The notes beneath the pieces were generated by a model. The model was given only the letters and a program-made list of their open reading frames with translations. It was not told where the DNA came from and made no database searches. The translations under genes and the position numbers were made by a program. From Agrostemma githago (taxonomy: Eukaryota; Streptophyta; Magnoliopsida; Caryophyllales; Caryophyllaceae): a DNA stretch of 64,000 nucleotides. The stretch lies in contig OY288262.1 of assembly GCA_958450325.1 (NCBI GenBank), positions 6,305,142 through 6,369,141 on the forward strand, written 5' to 3'. Below are positions 10,774 to 22,685 of the stretch, one piece after another; within the stretch, counting starts at the first letter, position 1; each line of letters begins with the position of its first letter.

Positions 10774-11687
10774 CTAGGTATTCCCGAATTGGTGTGCTTT
10801 CTTCCACCTTCTCTTCAGAGCATCCTTTTTCTTTGCCTTCTCTCTGACTTCCTTTGTCCACGCACTTGTTCCCAAGGGCCTTCCACCCGGTGCCCTAACC
10901 TGATTTGGAGTGGCAGTAGGGTTCTTGCAAGTCCTCTTCGAGTGTCCGAGTATTCCGCAATTGCTACATTTATTAACCCTCTTCCCCCTTCTAGCATTCT
11001 GCTCCTCTAGTTCACCAACCTCCTTCCTTCTTTTCTTAGATTTCGGCCTACCTGGCATGGTCCTCATCTTTGGAGGAACTGGTTCTGGGAAACCAGTTCT
11101 CTCCCACTGGTTGAACCCTGGCATCAGACTAATTGCGGGCTCATATGCCATCATATACCTAGCTTTTGAGTAAGCCTCATCAACAAAATTCAAGGGGTCC
11201 ATTCTGTTATACAAAATGCAACACATTGCATGAAGACATGGTAAAACCAGTCAAGTTCCAAGAGTTGCATGAACACGATTTGTCATTCAAACTCACAGCA
11301 GCCGCTTGCCCCTTATATTCCACTTCATACTCTCCTAACTGTGATTGAGCAAGAATACAGTACTTGGACTCATCAGATGCGTACGCCAAGTATTTTTTAA
11401 CATAACTCATCACCCTTCCTTCATATGCTCTTCCACTTTATCTTTTTTTCGAACATTCTTTTCATTACATACCTTCTTATCAATTCAAGAAAAGTAAGTA
11501 TTGGTTTGTCCCTAGCTTCTCTCAAGACATTGTTAAACGACTCACAGACGTTGTTAAGGAGTAGGTCTGACTTGCAGGTCGTCTCAAACGCGTGCCTAGA
11601 CCAATTCTCTGGTGGAATGCCATTCATGAAGGACCACGCATCTTCTGACAGGAACTTTAGTCCTTCCATCTCAGACAGGAATTCAGC

Positions 11688-11770
11688 CTGTCATCAGTCC
11701 AATATTTGAAATTAGGTACCAACAAATGTAATCAAATGAAGAATAAATAGTCAAAAGAAGTATTACGTAC
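11688..11770 (-). other. Intron 2 of the MURA gene (83 bp)
   Basis: Donor CCGAG|GTACGT and acceptor GATGACAG|GCTG on the minus strand. The joined frame reads LTE-AEFLSEMEG. Confidence 0.75.
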
Positions 11771-13531
11771 CTCGGTTAGTGCTCTTGCAGCCCTCCAGAA
11801 GGTGTCTTTGTACACCTGACCACTGAATCTTTGCTTGAAGTTCGCCCAAATATGCCTTGCACAAAACCTAATTTTGGTCTCCAGTACGACAACATTTAAA
11901 GCGTCGACCAAACCCTTTTGTCTATCGGACATGAAGGTCAATCCTTTCCCTTCAACCTTCCCTAGATCATTGCTTAGAAGCTCAAGAAACCACAGCCAAC
12001 TATCCTTATTCTCCACTTCCACTACTGCCCACGCAATGGGATAAATGTTGTTGTTGCCGTCCAAACCAACTGCAACTAGACAGACACCAGGGTATACGCC
12101 CCTCAAATGGCAGCCATCGACACCTACAACTGGCCTACAACCTCTACTAAATCCCTCCTTACATGCTTGAAGGCACATGTAAAATCTTTTGAACATGGGG
12201 GGGGGGGAGGGGGGGTGGGAGCTTCTCTATTCTGTCACAAACCACAAACGCAGAACTACCAGTATTGTATTTTTTAAGTGCGGCTGCGTAATCCCACACA
12301 CGTGCATATTGGTCTTTCCCATTCCCATAGATTATGAGCTTGGCCCTTTGCCTTGCTATCCAACATGTCATGTAGCTTACATGTACTCCAACATCTCTTA
12401 AAACTTGTTTTGGAACGCCTTAAGCTTCCAGTCAATGTTGTCTCTCCAAAACTCTATGTACTTATCAGCTAAGTACTCTGAAATCATTTTCCTATTGTAA
12501 TTAGACATGACACAATTATGTGTCAGCCTCTGACTCTTGATATGAAATGTTTCACAACCGAACAGCTTCCTAGCATGAACTCTGAACCTACATGGGTTCA
12601 ATGACCCACTACTACACTTCCCTAGCTTCGACCTCTTCTTATCCCAAGTACAATCACACCTATTCTTACAGAGGGCAGTCACTCTGTCTTTCCCATTGTG
12701 TGTATAATAGTAGTCGTACTTGTTAGCCACACTATGATATTGCAAAGCCTTTCTAAACACCTTTACTATAGGAAATTTCAAACCTAAAGTAAGAACTACT
12801 GGCTTTTTGAAGTCGACATCAGGGTTAAATGTAGGGTAGGTGTCTCCCTCTTCATCAGATCCTTCTAGACTCCTAAGCTCATTAGAATTATCAGACAACT
12901 CCTCATTCAAAGTCACCTCTATGTTATCCACTCCCAAAATGACATTCTCTTTAGGATCTACTAAAGTTGGTTTAGTGGACTTACCTTTTGGACGTAAGAA
13001 GTCTTCTAAACCATTGAGAAGTGCGCCATCGTCTTCAGTAACAAACAAGTCTTGATCCCCTTGCTTATTGTGAACATCGTACTCTCCAAATCCATAATCA
13101 CCATCAGAATCAAAGTCACTGATCTCAGAGTCAGTGAAGTCAGCCTCCGTACTCTTGGTCTTACCCTTCCTTGTTTGCCTTTTTTTCTTCCCTTTAGATG
13201 GAAGCTTCTCAACCAAATCAGTCTCCTCTTCCTCAACAACTGCCTTGCCCTTCTCTTTAGAAATTCCCTCCCCTTTTTCCTTAAGTTTTCCCTTCAGTTG
13301 GGTACACTGCTCCCTACTAATCTGCCCCTCAGATGTAACCTCTTTCTTTTTGTCAGCACCCTTTAATTTGGACTTAGATCTTGTTTTACCCACAAAAATA
13401 TCACCAATTACTGCCTCCACTTCTACCCCCTTTAATTTCTTTGGGTCAAAAGATTCCCTCTCAGGAACATGTTGTACATAAACAGTTACGGTCCCCATTT
13501 TAATAATTGTTTTTAGCAAATTGGAATACCA

Positions 13532-13668
13532 CTGTCAGTTAACACCATATCTCTTCCATTTCTAATACTTTTACCATCTATACTATACTAGATTAGAATA
13601 CGTGACGACCCACTTAGTTTTTCAGCTAAATTCATTAAAAATCGAGCAATTAAGTTATAATTTCATAC
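13532..13668 (-). other. Intron 1 of the MURA gene
   Basis: On the minus strand the donor is GGG|GTATGA and the acceptor CTGACAG|TGG. Joining the exons gives an open frame (EYG-WYSNLLKTIIK). Confidence 0.7.
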
Positions 13669-14279
13669 CCCATACTCAATATGAAGCTTTCCTCCTAAAT
13701 AATCCATCGTCGTCAAATCAATGTACTCAAAACGTCCACCATGGAAGACATGAAGGTTGACTGTGAACGCCTTCTTCGACGTGCTTGCCATTTCTGCAAT
13801 GAAAAATGACGGAAATCGTATATTAAACCTTAACTTGGGGGAAAACGCATCACACAACAGTTGTGTAAACCCTAATTTCTAAATCTCCCATGATTGTTGT
13901 TGTTACTAAACCCTATTTATTAAACCCTAATCACACAGCAAAATATGTGCTTCCGATTTCGTAATTTCAACACTCATCAATTATTAAACCATAATCTCGA
14001 TATTAAACCGGATTATTAGAACAAAATGAAAAAAAAAAAAAAAAAAAAAAAACTTACATAATTGTTTGAGTATTGACTGGAAGCGAAGTTATGATGGAAG
14101 ATGAAATGTATGGTCGCTCGATTAATGAATGGAAGAGGGTTTTCTGATTCTCGATTTGGGATTTTAGGTTTCCCTGGAATTGATATTGCAAGATTTGGGA
14201 AAGTGAAAATGAATACGAGGTGGGGGTGGGGGAGGGGGTGTACGATTAAAGAAGGGCAAATCGGTCAATAAAAACATAA

Positions 14280-14412
14280 ACTCGTCGGAATATTAGATTG
14301 CAAGTAAATTTTGAACTTTTGCATCTTTTTGGGTGTAAAATATTAAAAAAAATTCATAAGGGAGTAAATTTTAAAAACCGCAACTTTGAAGGGAGTAATT
14401 TCTAATTTACTC
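14280..14412 (-). repeat. Right terminal inverted repeat of the MULE
   Basis: Inverted partner of 9095-9228. Between this repeat and the transposase start (13792-14279) lies untranslated, promoter-side DNA with a poly(A) run at about 14030-14052. Confidence 0.8.
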
Positions 14413-14582
14413 TTTAACTAATTATTGTAATTTATTTAAGCGTTTATAACTTTATTAAACTTTTTATTATTCTATAGTAGCGTTCCAAGATTATCATAAC
14501 ATTTTTTTTTTGGCAAAAGAGTATCATTTCATTTCATTTTGAAAGAAATTACAAAGTTGCAAAAGACTATCACACTACAAAT

Positions 14583-15023
14583 TTAGCAAGTAGGTAGTCT
14601 ATCTAAAATCCTACAAAATTTAGGATTACCTTCTTTACAAAAGAATCTGGATCGCACAAGAAATTTAAGATGTTCAATGATAGCTTTGACCGTCTGCTCT
14701 TTGTTGACAAAGAGTCTCTTGTTCCTCTCCTTCCAAAGAAGATATACTACAGTTATCATACTGACCCGAATCCAGATATTCTTCCAATGTTTGCATTTAC
14801 CTGTATTTCGTAACCAATTACAAGCCTCATGAAGAGTATGGCCAATAAATGGGACTTCAATCCACTTTAAGACTCCTTGCCAGACCTGCCTTGAAAAGGA
14901 ACATTTGAAGAAGAGGTGCTGGCAGCTTTCCTCAGCAGCATAACAAAGACAACAACGATTTGCCAACTGAAAGCCTTTTCTTTTGTAATTAGCTGCAGTA
15001 GCCAATTGATGCTGCAATGCCAT
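14583..15023 (-). pseudogene. LINE ORF2 C-terminus, zf-RVT region (frameshifted)
   Basis: The 146 residues include C-L-C-Y-A-A-E-E-S-C-Q-H-L-F-F-K-C followed by SRQVW. This is the zinc-binding region found after the reverse transcriptase of plant non-LTR elements (zf-RVT), then a LLWKERNKRLF stretch. It is in a different frame from the RT at 15361-17031. 14867-15259 holds a further frame piece between the two, so at least two frameshifts separate this tail from the RT. No RNase H domain follows. Confidence 0.75.
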
Positions 15024-15360
15024 GGATACAATAACCTTGTGACTAGGACAAGGGACGGAAGAAGTAATAATAGAATGCCATATTTTCCTGGCTGGAGCCC
15101 GAAGTGCAGAGTAGACCTTATGAATTTGAAACTTAGAACCAGAAACACACTTTGCAGGAAGTCATTTGCCAGTTCATCTGAACCAAACTTCGCTATGAGC
15201 CTGTCTCTTACCGTGAGTACATTCTTAATACCCGCAAGAAAGAAGTCTTTACTCTTCACTTGCCAAATAGAGTCAGAACCAAAGATATAGGATTTGCACC
15301 ATTTCTCCCATAAACTACAAGGCTCATGAGAAAAGGACCAAACCCATTAGGAAAGTAATG

Positions 15361-17031
15361 CTACATTCCAATCCTGCAAATCCTTGATGTTAAATCTCCC
15401 AGAGTCCCAAGGGGAACAAAGTCCCTCCACTTTTTAAAAATAAGTCTTCTCTGACCATCCTGAATACCCCAAAAGAAATCTTTGCAAAGCTTGTTAAGAA
15501 GCTTAACAATTCCTTTAGGCAACAACAAACTCGAGCACCATAAATTTTCCAACCCAAAGACAACAGAGTTTAGTAACTGAGCCTTTCCTACATAAGATAA
15601 ATGGTGAGTGGACCAATGACCAATAGAGTGTTGTATCTTCAAAATAAGAGAGATGAACATCTCAATGCTAATCCTAGCATCAGAGAGAGGAATGCCCAAA
15701 TATCTAAATGGGAAAGAGCCTAAAGAAAACCCAGTTTGAGTAAGTATCTCTTCCTGAACAGCCTGTGATACACCACCCAAGTAAATACTGGTTTTCTCCG
15801 AGTTAGCAACCAGACCAGAACAAGAACCAAAAGAATCCAAAATCCCTTTAACTGCTAAGACAGAAGAGAGATCACCTCTTGAGAAAATCATCAAATCGTC
15901 CGCAAAAATAAGATGAGAAAGGTTGAGTCTGCAGCATTTTGGATGATAAGATACATCCCTAATGTTACCCATGGTTCTAAGAGTTTTGGAAAGAATCTCC
16001 ATACTCATTATAAAAATATAAGGTGACAAGGGATCACCTTGCCTAATTCCATTCCTCCCTTGAAAGAACCCAGTAACCTCACCATTCAACTTAAGAGAAT
16101 ACCATGGACTACAAATACACCCCATAATCCATTGAGCAAATTGATCAGGAATACCCAAACATTTCAGCGTCTTAGCAATAAAATCCCAATTCAAGGAGTC
16201 AAACGCTTTTCTGATATCTACTTTTATCAAGCATCTAGGGGTAAGATATTTTCTTGTATACCCTTTAACAAGAGCTTGAGAGAGCAAAGTATTATCAAAT
16301 ATATTTCTACCAGATATAAAAGCATCTTGCTCTTCCCCTACGATAGAGGGAAGGAGAGGTTTTAATCTAAGAGCAAGAATTTTAGTAATTGTCTTGTAAA
16401 AAATAGTACAACAAGAAATAGGCCTATAGTCCATGACAGATTGAGCATTATTTTTCTTAGGAATAAGAGAGACCAAGGTAGAATTAGCATGCTTAGACAT
16501 TTTGCAGGTTTTAAAAAAGCTAAGTATAGCCCTACAAAAGTCCTGACCCACTGTATTCCAAGAAGATTTGAAAAAGCCAGCAGAAAAACCATCTATACCT
16601 GAGCTACTGTTACTATCAAGACTGAAAACAACATTTCTAATCTCAGCAGTAGAAACAGGAGTTAGCAAATTGGAAGTTTCCTCACCAGAAAGGGAGGTAG
16701 AATTATGAAGGGGAAACTCTGAAACAGAACCCCCTTTCCCAAGAAGATCAGTATAATATTCCAAGAAGTCAGAAGCAATAGCATCAACTCCTGTCTGCAG
16801 ATTGCCATGCACATCAGAAATAGCCCCTATAATCTGTTGGTGCCTTCTTTCAGCTATTTTAGCAAAAAAATATTTAGAGGAACAATCTGACAACTGTAAA
16901 TGTTGAACCTTAGCCCTTTGGGCTAAGATATTAAGTTCAGAAGTCTTAAGCTCAGAAAATTGAGTTATTAATCTTCTTTCCTCTTCAATTAGTGTAGAGA
17001 AAAAGGATGTAACCTTAAATTCTACTGACAT
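15361..17031 (-). pseudogene. LINE ORF2 reverse transcriptase domain
   Basis: This 556-residue frame carries the non-LTR RT core: YRPISCCTIFYK, a KVDIRKAFDSLNW block with the first catalytic Asp, NGIRQGDPLSPY, and FADDLMIF with the Asp pair. RT would copy the element's RNA at a nicked chromosomal target. The frame starts next to the CACTA insertion (its first Met is not the true start) and ends early in a frameshift. Upstream endonuclease sequence continues at 37230 on the far side of the CACTA. Confidence 0.9.
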
Positions 17032-17038
17032 TTAGTAA

Positions 17039-17420
17039 CACTAGTACGAAAAACACTTGTGGCTTCGGTTAAAAAGGACATATGGCTACGGTTAAATGGG
17101 CGCAGTAAATCGAGGCGTAGCATTAAGTCTATGAGTTATGGCTTCGGTTATGAACCGAAACAAAAAGCTGGTAAAAGGCTTCGGTCATTAAGATGAACTG
17201 AAGCCAAAAATAGTTTTGGCTTCAATTGTTTGTTGGAACCGTAACCAAAGATTGATAAAAGGCTTCGGTTATTTGAGATGAACCGTAGCAAAAAGTACTT
17301 TTGCTTCAGTTGTTTGTAGGAACCGAAGCCATAGGTTGATAAAAAGCTTCGGTTGATTACTATAACCGAAGCTAAAAATACATTAAATTCTTCACTTCAT
17401 TATAAGCAACCGAAGCCATT
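17039..17420. repeat. Left subterminal repeats of CACTA 1
   Basis: GGCTTCGGTT and its complement AACCGAAGCC recur about a dozen times in both orientations, with ACGGTT variants. Such subterminal words are the binding sites of CACTA-encoded TNPA-like proteins in the studied families. Matching words lie at 36940-37226. Confidence 0.8.
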
Positions 17421-18836
17421 TCATAGTTTAATTAAAAAAAACCAATAATTTCACATGAAATTAATATTAGTATAATTTTAGTAACCACCAAAAAAATACA
17501 TTATCAAAAATAATACCACTTACAATTAGCTAGCTATTACAGCCAACCAAAAATATAAATTTCCAGAGAATAACTCAAGCTATTAAAATTAACAAGTAAT
17601 ACTCTGTACTAAACTTTATCAATTGTCTTCGTATTAATCAAGCATTATCATCATCTCAGCTTTTTTTACGGTTCGTTTAAACGTGGTCACATTTTCCTTC
17701 ATGCATCATGTAATAATTTTTTTGTTTTTGATTTCCTTTCAATGCCAGTTTAGGCAGCTCTACAACCATGCACACAAAGCTTAACATAAGTACCAAGGAT
17801 ACAAAAGCTTCACAGAATGCTTAACATAAGTACTAAAGACAACTGAAATTTTACAACTAATGAGATAAAAAAGTGTATACTGCCTTCATTTCGTGCAGTT
17901 ACTAGCCTCTGCCAAAGGCTGCTACTAAAATGTCGGATCCAACTCTCACCAGATGATTAGTTAATAACAAAATTTGGAGCAACAGCCAAAATTCAATTTT
18001 CTTTTGAAACATATCTACTACAATCAAATGCTCTTCTTTTACTAATTTATGCAAAGGACAAGAATCAAATACATTGTTATTTGATACGTATTAATTAGGT
18101 AATCAACTTCACTTCACATACTAGAGCGTGGAGTAATAACTGCTACATACGTACCTGAATAATAGCTCTAAGTATTTTAACATCATTTCGGGCTTCTTCC
18201 ATTGATTTATAGCTATTCTTCTCATTTTGTTGAGCCAGGTACCATTGTATCAAATCTTTTTATCGTGTATCGGGGAGAGCTACGCCTATATACGAAGTAT
18301 ATCAAAGAGCAAGTTATTAAGTACCAAGAAGAATATGATAAAATACTCCCTTTGAAAAAAAAAACAACACAAATTAATAAATGTATAGTTGAGAGGTATA
18401 GGCACTCGTAGAATCATAATGTGAGCAGTTACACAAGAAAAAATATTTATCTGACCAACAAAAACTAACAGTTTGCAAGAAGAGACGACAACAACAGATT
18501 ATCCTACAAATAAAGCTATTCTAAGTTCTACCACTTAATCTTTGTGTCTTTTGTTAACTAGATATTTTCTCTACATTATATTAATTTAAATTATAAGAAA
18601 TAAATGAATGGCATTGCAATTAAATGAGGGATGGTCCTTACATGCTACAGTAAGTGCAACTGCAACATGTGTAAAAAAAATTGCAGAAAAATGGTACGAA
18701 AGTAAAAACGGTAGCATCATCAACAACAACGGTAGAAATTTTTTAATATAGTGAAGGTTACGTTAGGAGGGTCTAATTTAGAAGTTATGGAAAGCGTAGA
18801 ATTTATAAACATCTTAGTTGACCATACTTATTTGAG
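17421..18836. other. CACTA 1 interior, no gene seen
   Basis: AT-rich non-coding DNA. The short frame at 18202-18411 has no recognisable domain. Confidence 0.6.
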
Positions 18837-19372
18837 GCCGGTTATCGTCAAAGAGATCATGTTTCCATTTGCTGTCTCCCCTCTCCCTGGAATTATGCAT
18901 ACTGGCATCTCATAGTTGTTCATCATTGTGCAACACCAAGGATCATCGAGATATATGCCCACAAAAAGGACACCCACCATAACAAATCATAAAGTATCAA
19001 GTGACACACAAAAGGTAAAAACTAAAAAAGGCATATACGTTCATAGCTGGTTGCTGGTTTGGAAGCATATTTACATTTTCATACCTTGAAATCAATGAAT
19101 ATATTGACAAGGTTCCACCTGCATATATAGTGAATCAAACCAGTCAGAAAATCAATAGATAAAATGAAAATAGGCAGGAAAAATTGGAAATCAGATTATT
19201 AGTTACAATGAACCTATTATTTTATATACCAATGTAATGTTTATCAATATATATATACAAATTGACCCAATTCAAAATATACATCGGCTCACGCACAAAT
19301 TTTTTCAGCACCAGTCCACAACCTCTACGCTCCATAATTTTAGCGTTTGTATCATCTATGGCCTGAAAAAAT
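18837..19372 (-). pseudogene. Possible captured exons of unknown origin in CACTA 1
   Basis: Two short minus-strand stretches look exon-like. One is at about 19270-19361, after an acceptor-like TTTTTCAG, reading AIDDTNAKIMERRGCG then LVLKKFVREPMYILNW. The other is at about 18837-18901 and contains ERGDSKWKHDLFDDN. I cannot assign either to a family. They could be captured gene fragments like the neighbouring desulfhydrase exons, or chance open frames. Confidence 0.3.
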
Positions 19373-19735
19373 GTCCTCACGTTAAGGAAGAAAAACACAC
19401 ATAACAACTTATTGCTGAAAGAGGGCTGAGATAACTAAGTCATAAAAGCAAGTTTATTGTTGAAATATTAACAAAAGCAAGGGTAACTCATAGTCTCGGG
19501 ATAGTGTAAAGCAAAGTCAAGCACAACAGCTGCCCTAAACTAGTCAAACAAGAAGTTGAACTTACCTGAAAACACAGGGGTAACCACCTCCTTTTGACAG
19601 TTAACTAATGTCAAGCTTGACCATAACTATTCTATTAGGATATAAACATAACATGTTCAATTTTTCATACAAATTATTCTCATGTTAATCACTTTTATAA
19701 AATATAAATACAATAATTCCACTGTCAACACTTAC

Positions 19736-20099
19736 CACACTTCCGTTTTTTTCATATTCTTCTTTTGAAACGAGTTCAGAGTGAGGTCCAACTAAGCGCT
19801 CAATCAATAGATTACCAGTAAGTTCTAGATCCTTGTCTACTATAGCCTGAACATCTTCAAGAAGATTATAGGTTAGGGCCAACAATAAAAACAAAAAACC
19901 AAGTAAACTTTATCTAAATTCAAGGAGGCGAACCTTGGAGGTACGCAGGATAAGAAAACAATCAAGATTAAGGTATTTTGCAACCACAGTAATTGCCATT
20001 AAGTGGTTACTTTGTATACCACCAATTGATATAATGCAGTTGGCATTTGCCATAAAAGAACTCCAACTTTCTGACCTTGTTACCACTCAACTGCATTCA
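19736..20099 (-). pseudogene. Captured D-cysteine desulfhydrase fragment
   Basis: Two minus-strand exons resemble the PLP-dependent ACC deaminase/D-cysteine desulfhydrase family. Exon 1 (about 20099-19934) reads LSGNKVRKLEF, the PLP-lysine motif, then after a frameshift and small deletion CIISIGGIQSNH and AKYLNLDCFLILRTSK. Exon 2 (19846-19736) reads VDKDLELTGNLLIERLVG and continues to KEEYEKNG. The donors (AAG|GT and GTG|GTAAGT) and the acceptor (TTCAG|GCT) are in place, so the introns came with the exons: a genomic, not cDNA, capture. The enzyme normally degrades D-cysteine to pyruvate, ammonia and H2S. This piece covers only the middle of the protein and is not functional. Confidence 0.75.
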
Positions 20100-20495
20100 T
20101 GACAGATCATCACGCTGTAACAACAACAAAAAATGTACCAGTTGGCTCAAACTTGATTTCTATGTATCTTCATCCCTATAATCAACCCGATTTATATGTA
20201 ATTCTAATGTACAAAAGAAATTACGATGAGGCCAAGTCTAATTAATGCAAACACTATGACAAATTAGTAACAATGAAATTGGAACACATTAACCACAAAT
20301 TCTGCAGGTCTGATGTACAAATTAACCACAAACTGATAACCATGAAATCAACCACAAATCAACAACTATAACAACAACAATTGAAGAGAAAGAAGCGGAT
20401 ATCACGATTTTGAATATATATACAAGTTCCAGACTTCCAGCATAACTATGACATTATACGAGTTCGAGAAAACTAATTGAAGGGATCGAAATGTA

Positions 20496-20556
<61 letters not shown>

Positions 20557-20862
20557 GAGTTTAGGGAAAACTTACCGAATATCACGTTATATTGTAAAAG
20601 GCAAGCGAGGAAGAGTTGAATCGACTGATTACTTCCAGCGTATTGTCGTTCTCAATCGACTTTCGCGGTTGAGGTTCTGCAATATAATTAGAGGAAGAGG
20701 TTGCAGATTAGAGGAATCGAGGGTGAGGTTGCTGATTATTAGAGGAATCGAGGTGAGGTTGCAGATTATTATAGTAAGGTAATGAGCAGACTGAGGTTGC
20801 AGACGGAATTTAGGCCCTTAAGTGTGAGTTTGAGTATTAATTTAGGTAATAATTAGGCAGTA
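20100..20862. other. CACTA 1 interior left of the Tat insertion, no gene seen
   Basis: Non-coding sequence with an (AT)n microsatellite at about 20498-20554. TA at 20861-20862 is the target duplication of the Stowaway element that follows. Confidence 0.6.
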
Positions 20863-20867
20863 CTCCC
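20863..20867. mobile_element. Left remnant of a Stowaway MITE split by the Tat element
   Basis: CTCCC is the first five bases of the MITE and also the 5-bp target duplication of the Tat insertion. The MITE resumes with the second CTCCC at 36490. Confidence 0.8.
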
Positions 20868-21239
20868 TGTAGACACCCGCATTTTGACTGCCAGGTGTCT
20901 ATGGTAGTTTCCAAAAATCACCCGATGATGATCGGACGCTTTTCTATGCGCTCGGATACGGGCTCAAATTCATTAATCGTTGGCTAACACACTTACGGAG
21001 TACAAATCTCACCAAACAGACCTCAATTCCAGGCCCAGTGGACCATTCCGAGTCAAACAAGACTAATTTGGGCCAAAACCGACACCGGAATTAAAACCGG
21101 CTTTTCACGATTGGGTCGACCCCGGTCAAAGTCGTTTCCGAGACACACAAAAACAACTCATCAATCATCAAAAGTTCAAGTCAAACACAAAACCCATCAA
21201 GGTCAAGGTCCAAACAAGACCCGCGCGACCCATCTAGGC

Positions 21240-21344
21240 CACTCGATCGAGTGACCCATCCACTCGATCGAGTGGGCCTGCGTTGAGCCCGGCGGCTGGT
21301 GTAACGGGCCACTCGACCGAGTTGGCTACTTACTCGGTCGAGTG
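21240..21344. promoter_or_regulatory. Two palindrome pairs upstream of the LTR TATA box
   Basis: 14-bp palindromes start at 21240 and 21261, then 21310 and 21331. Within each pair the starts are exactly 21 bp apart with unrelated 7-bp spacers. The second pair has one changed central base per site (CGACCG, CGGTCG). They end 28 bp before the TATA box, so a role as a protein-binding site is plausible but unproven. Confidence 0.6.
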
Positions 21345-21371
21345 CCCTAGCCCGGGCGCCCTAATCTTTTC

Positions 21372-21379
21372 TATATAAA
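21372..21379 (+). promoter_or_regulatory. TATA box of the Tat 5' LTR
   Basis: TATATAAA in a C-rich, otherwise AT-poor context; the same box is at 34397-34404 in the 3' LTR. Transcription would start about 30 bp downstream. Confidence 0.7.
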
Positions 21380-21691
21380 CACCCTCCCAAGCACACCATC
21401 AACACATCTACACATCACAAAAAACCCTAGCAATCTACACCCTACACACATACATACTACGTCGTCTACAAACCCTAGAAAAACCCTAGGAAATCGACCT
21501 TAGCAAAACCCTAAACCTAGTTTTAGGAAATTCAACTCGAGCCACCACAACTTAGCCTCCATACACCTCGAAGACTTCCGTGCCATAACCACGTTTACGA
21601 GCCTTAATCCGAGACAGAACATGTAGGTTGAGGGTGACAAACCTCCTTCTTCTTTTTTTTCGTTTCCTTTTTCCTTTTTTTCGTTATTTTC

Positions 21692-21692
<1 letters not shown>

Positions 21693-21769
<77 letters not shown>

Positions 21770-21819
21770 GTATTATTATTATTAGTATTATTATTACGTA
21801 TTATTATTATTATTATTAC

Positions 21820-21886
<67 letters not shown>

Positions 21887-21900
21887 TACGTATTATTATT
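21693..21900. repeat. (ATT)n microsatellite in the 5' LTR
   Basis: ATT repeats interrupted by TACCGTATT, TACGTATT and TACTACGTATT. The array is shorter and differently interrupted in the 3' LTR (about 34720-34905). Confidence 0.95.
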
Positions 21901-22463
21901 ATTAATGTTACGGTTATTCTTATTATTTATTTTATCGCGCATTCATCTTTTTTTCAAGTAATTATTTCATAAGGGTCGAAATCCGTTGACACGGATCCGA
22001 CATCACAATCCCTAGGGATTTATTTCGATGTCGGAAAAGTCGAGGGAATCAAGTTTTTTATTATTCAAGTAAAGCGTCGATTTTAGATTCGGTACCAATT
22101 CCATAATTGGATATCGAATCTAACAATCAAGTCATATGAATTAATTAACGTGATTTATTCATATCACGATAATTAATTCAAAGTGACTAAAATTAATCCA
22201 TCTTTCTTATTTTTCACTCTAAATATCCCATATCGATTCAATAATCGAATATGGGATAGGATGAGTATTCAATTTTAGAATCGAGTATAAATTGAACAAT
22301 ATTTATATTCGGTTCAACAAATTCGCGATTTATAAAAAACCAAGTCGAACATAAATTGTGCAATATTTATGTCCGATTCGGTAAAACCGTCGAATTATCA
22401 TAAATCAAAAGCAATTTCAAAATCAATAATTAAATTGCAAACGAACAAAGTTCGCACAGGTGC

Positions 22464-22685
22464 CACTCGACCGAGTGCCTTAGTCACTCGATCGAGTGAC
22501 ACCTTAAAATCGAGTCAGAAAGCTAATTATGACACCCACTCGATCGAGTCTCTCAGTGACTCGGTCGAGTGGCCATGTACTCGACCGAGTTAGTCAATAA
22601 CTCGACCGAGTACGGTCTTTGACGCAAAACAGAATCATTTTTTTTGGTTCCACTCGATCGAGTCCATCGACCACTCGATCGAGTC
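22464..22685. promoter_or_regulatory. Four palindrome pairs in the downstream part of the 5' LTR
   Basis: Palindromes start at 22464/22485, 22537/22558, 22578/22599 and 22651/22672. Every pair has a 21-bp pitch. Central variants CGATCG, CGACCG and CGGTCG all occur. All eight are preserved at 35463-35684 in the 3' LTR. Function unknown. Confidence 0.6.

Larger units (their letters stand above)
10774..13791 (-). pseudogene. MURA-type MULE transposase, broken
   Basis: The gene starts at ATG 13791 (MASTSKKAFTV) and ends at 10774. In order on the minus strand: N-terminal module; intron 13532-13668; a Lys/Glu-rich linker; a MuDR DNA-binding region with Cys and His residues (about 12780-12520); the MULE catalytic domain (GVDGCHLRG and SDRQKGL carry the first two acidic residues, about 12120 and 11930); intron 11688-11770; a SWIM finger (CSC...LHAM, about 11290-11220); and a CCHC knuckle (CSNCGILGHSKRTC, about 10970). 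Frameshifts lie near 12400, in a C-run at 12197-12215, twice near 11410-11440 and near 11250. It would have cut and rejoined the element ends in the nucleus; this copy is dead. Confidence 0.85.
9095..14412. mobile_element. Two-gene Mutator-like element (MULE)
   Basis: Inverted repeats of about 135 bp, beginning GAGTAAATTAGAAATTACTC, lie at 9095-9228 and 14280-14412. Between them are two convergent genes: a GRF zinc-finger gene on + and a MURA-type transposase gene on -. No clean 9-bp target duplication is visible; TTAATTA at 9088-9094 and TTAACTA at 14414-14420 are the only candidates. The transposase has many frameshifts, so the copy is no longer autonomous. Confidence 0.8.
14506..17038 (-). 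mobile_element. LINE (L1-type), 3' part
   Basis: This is the minus-strand 3' half of a LINE split by the CACTA element. It ends in a short poly(A) (poly-T at 14502-14511 on +). A target-site duplication TTATCATAACATTTT is found at 14491-14505 and again at 38499-38513 beyond the 5' part, proving that the two halves are one insertion. Removing the CACTA leaves a LINE of about 3.8 kb, truncated at its 5' end. Confidence 0.9.

Noticed and set aside
21628..21972. Open frame with long Tyr and Leu runs (also 34654-34971)
   Set aside because: It is the translation of the (ATT)n microsatellite in the LTR, with no domain; not a gene.
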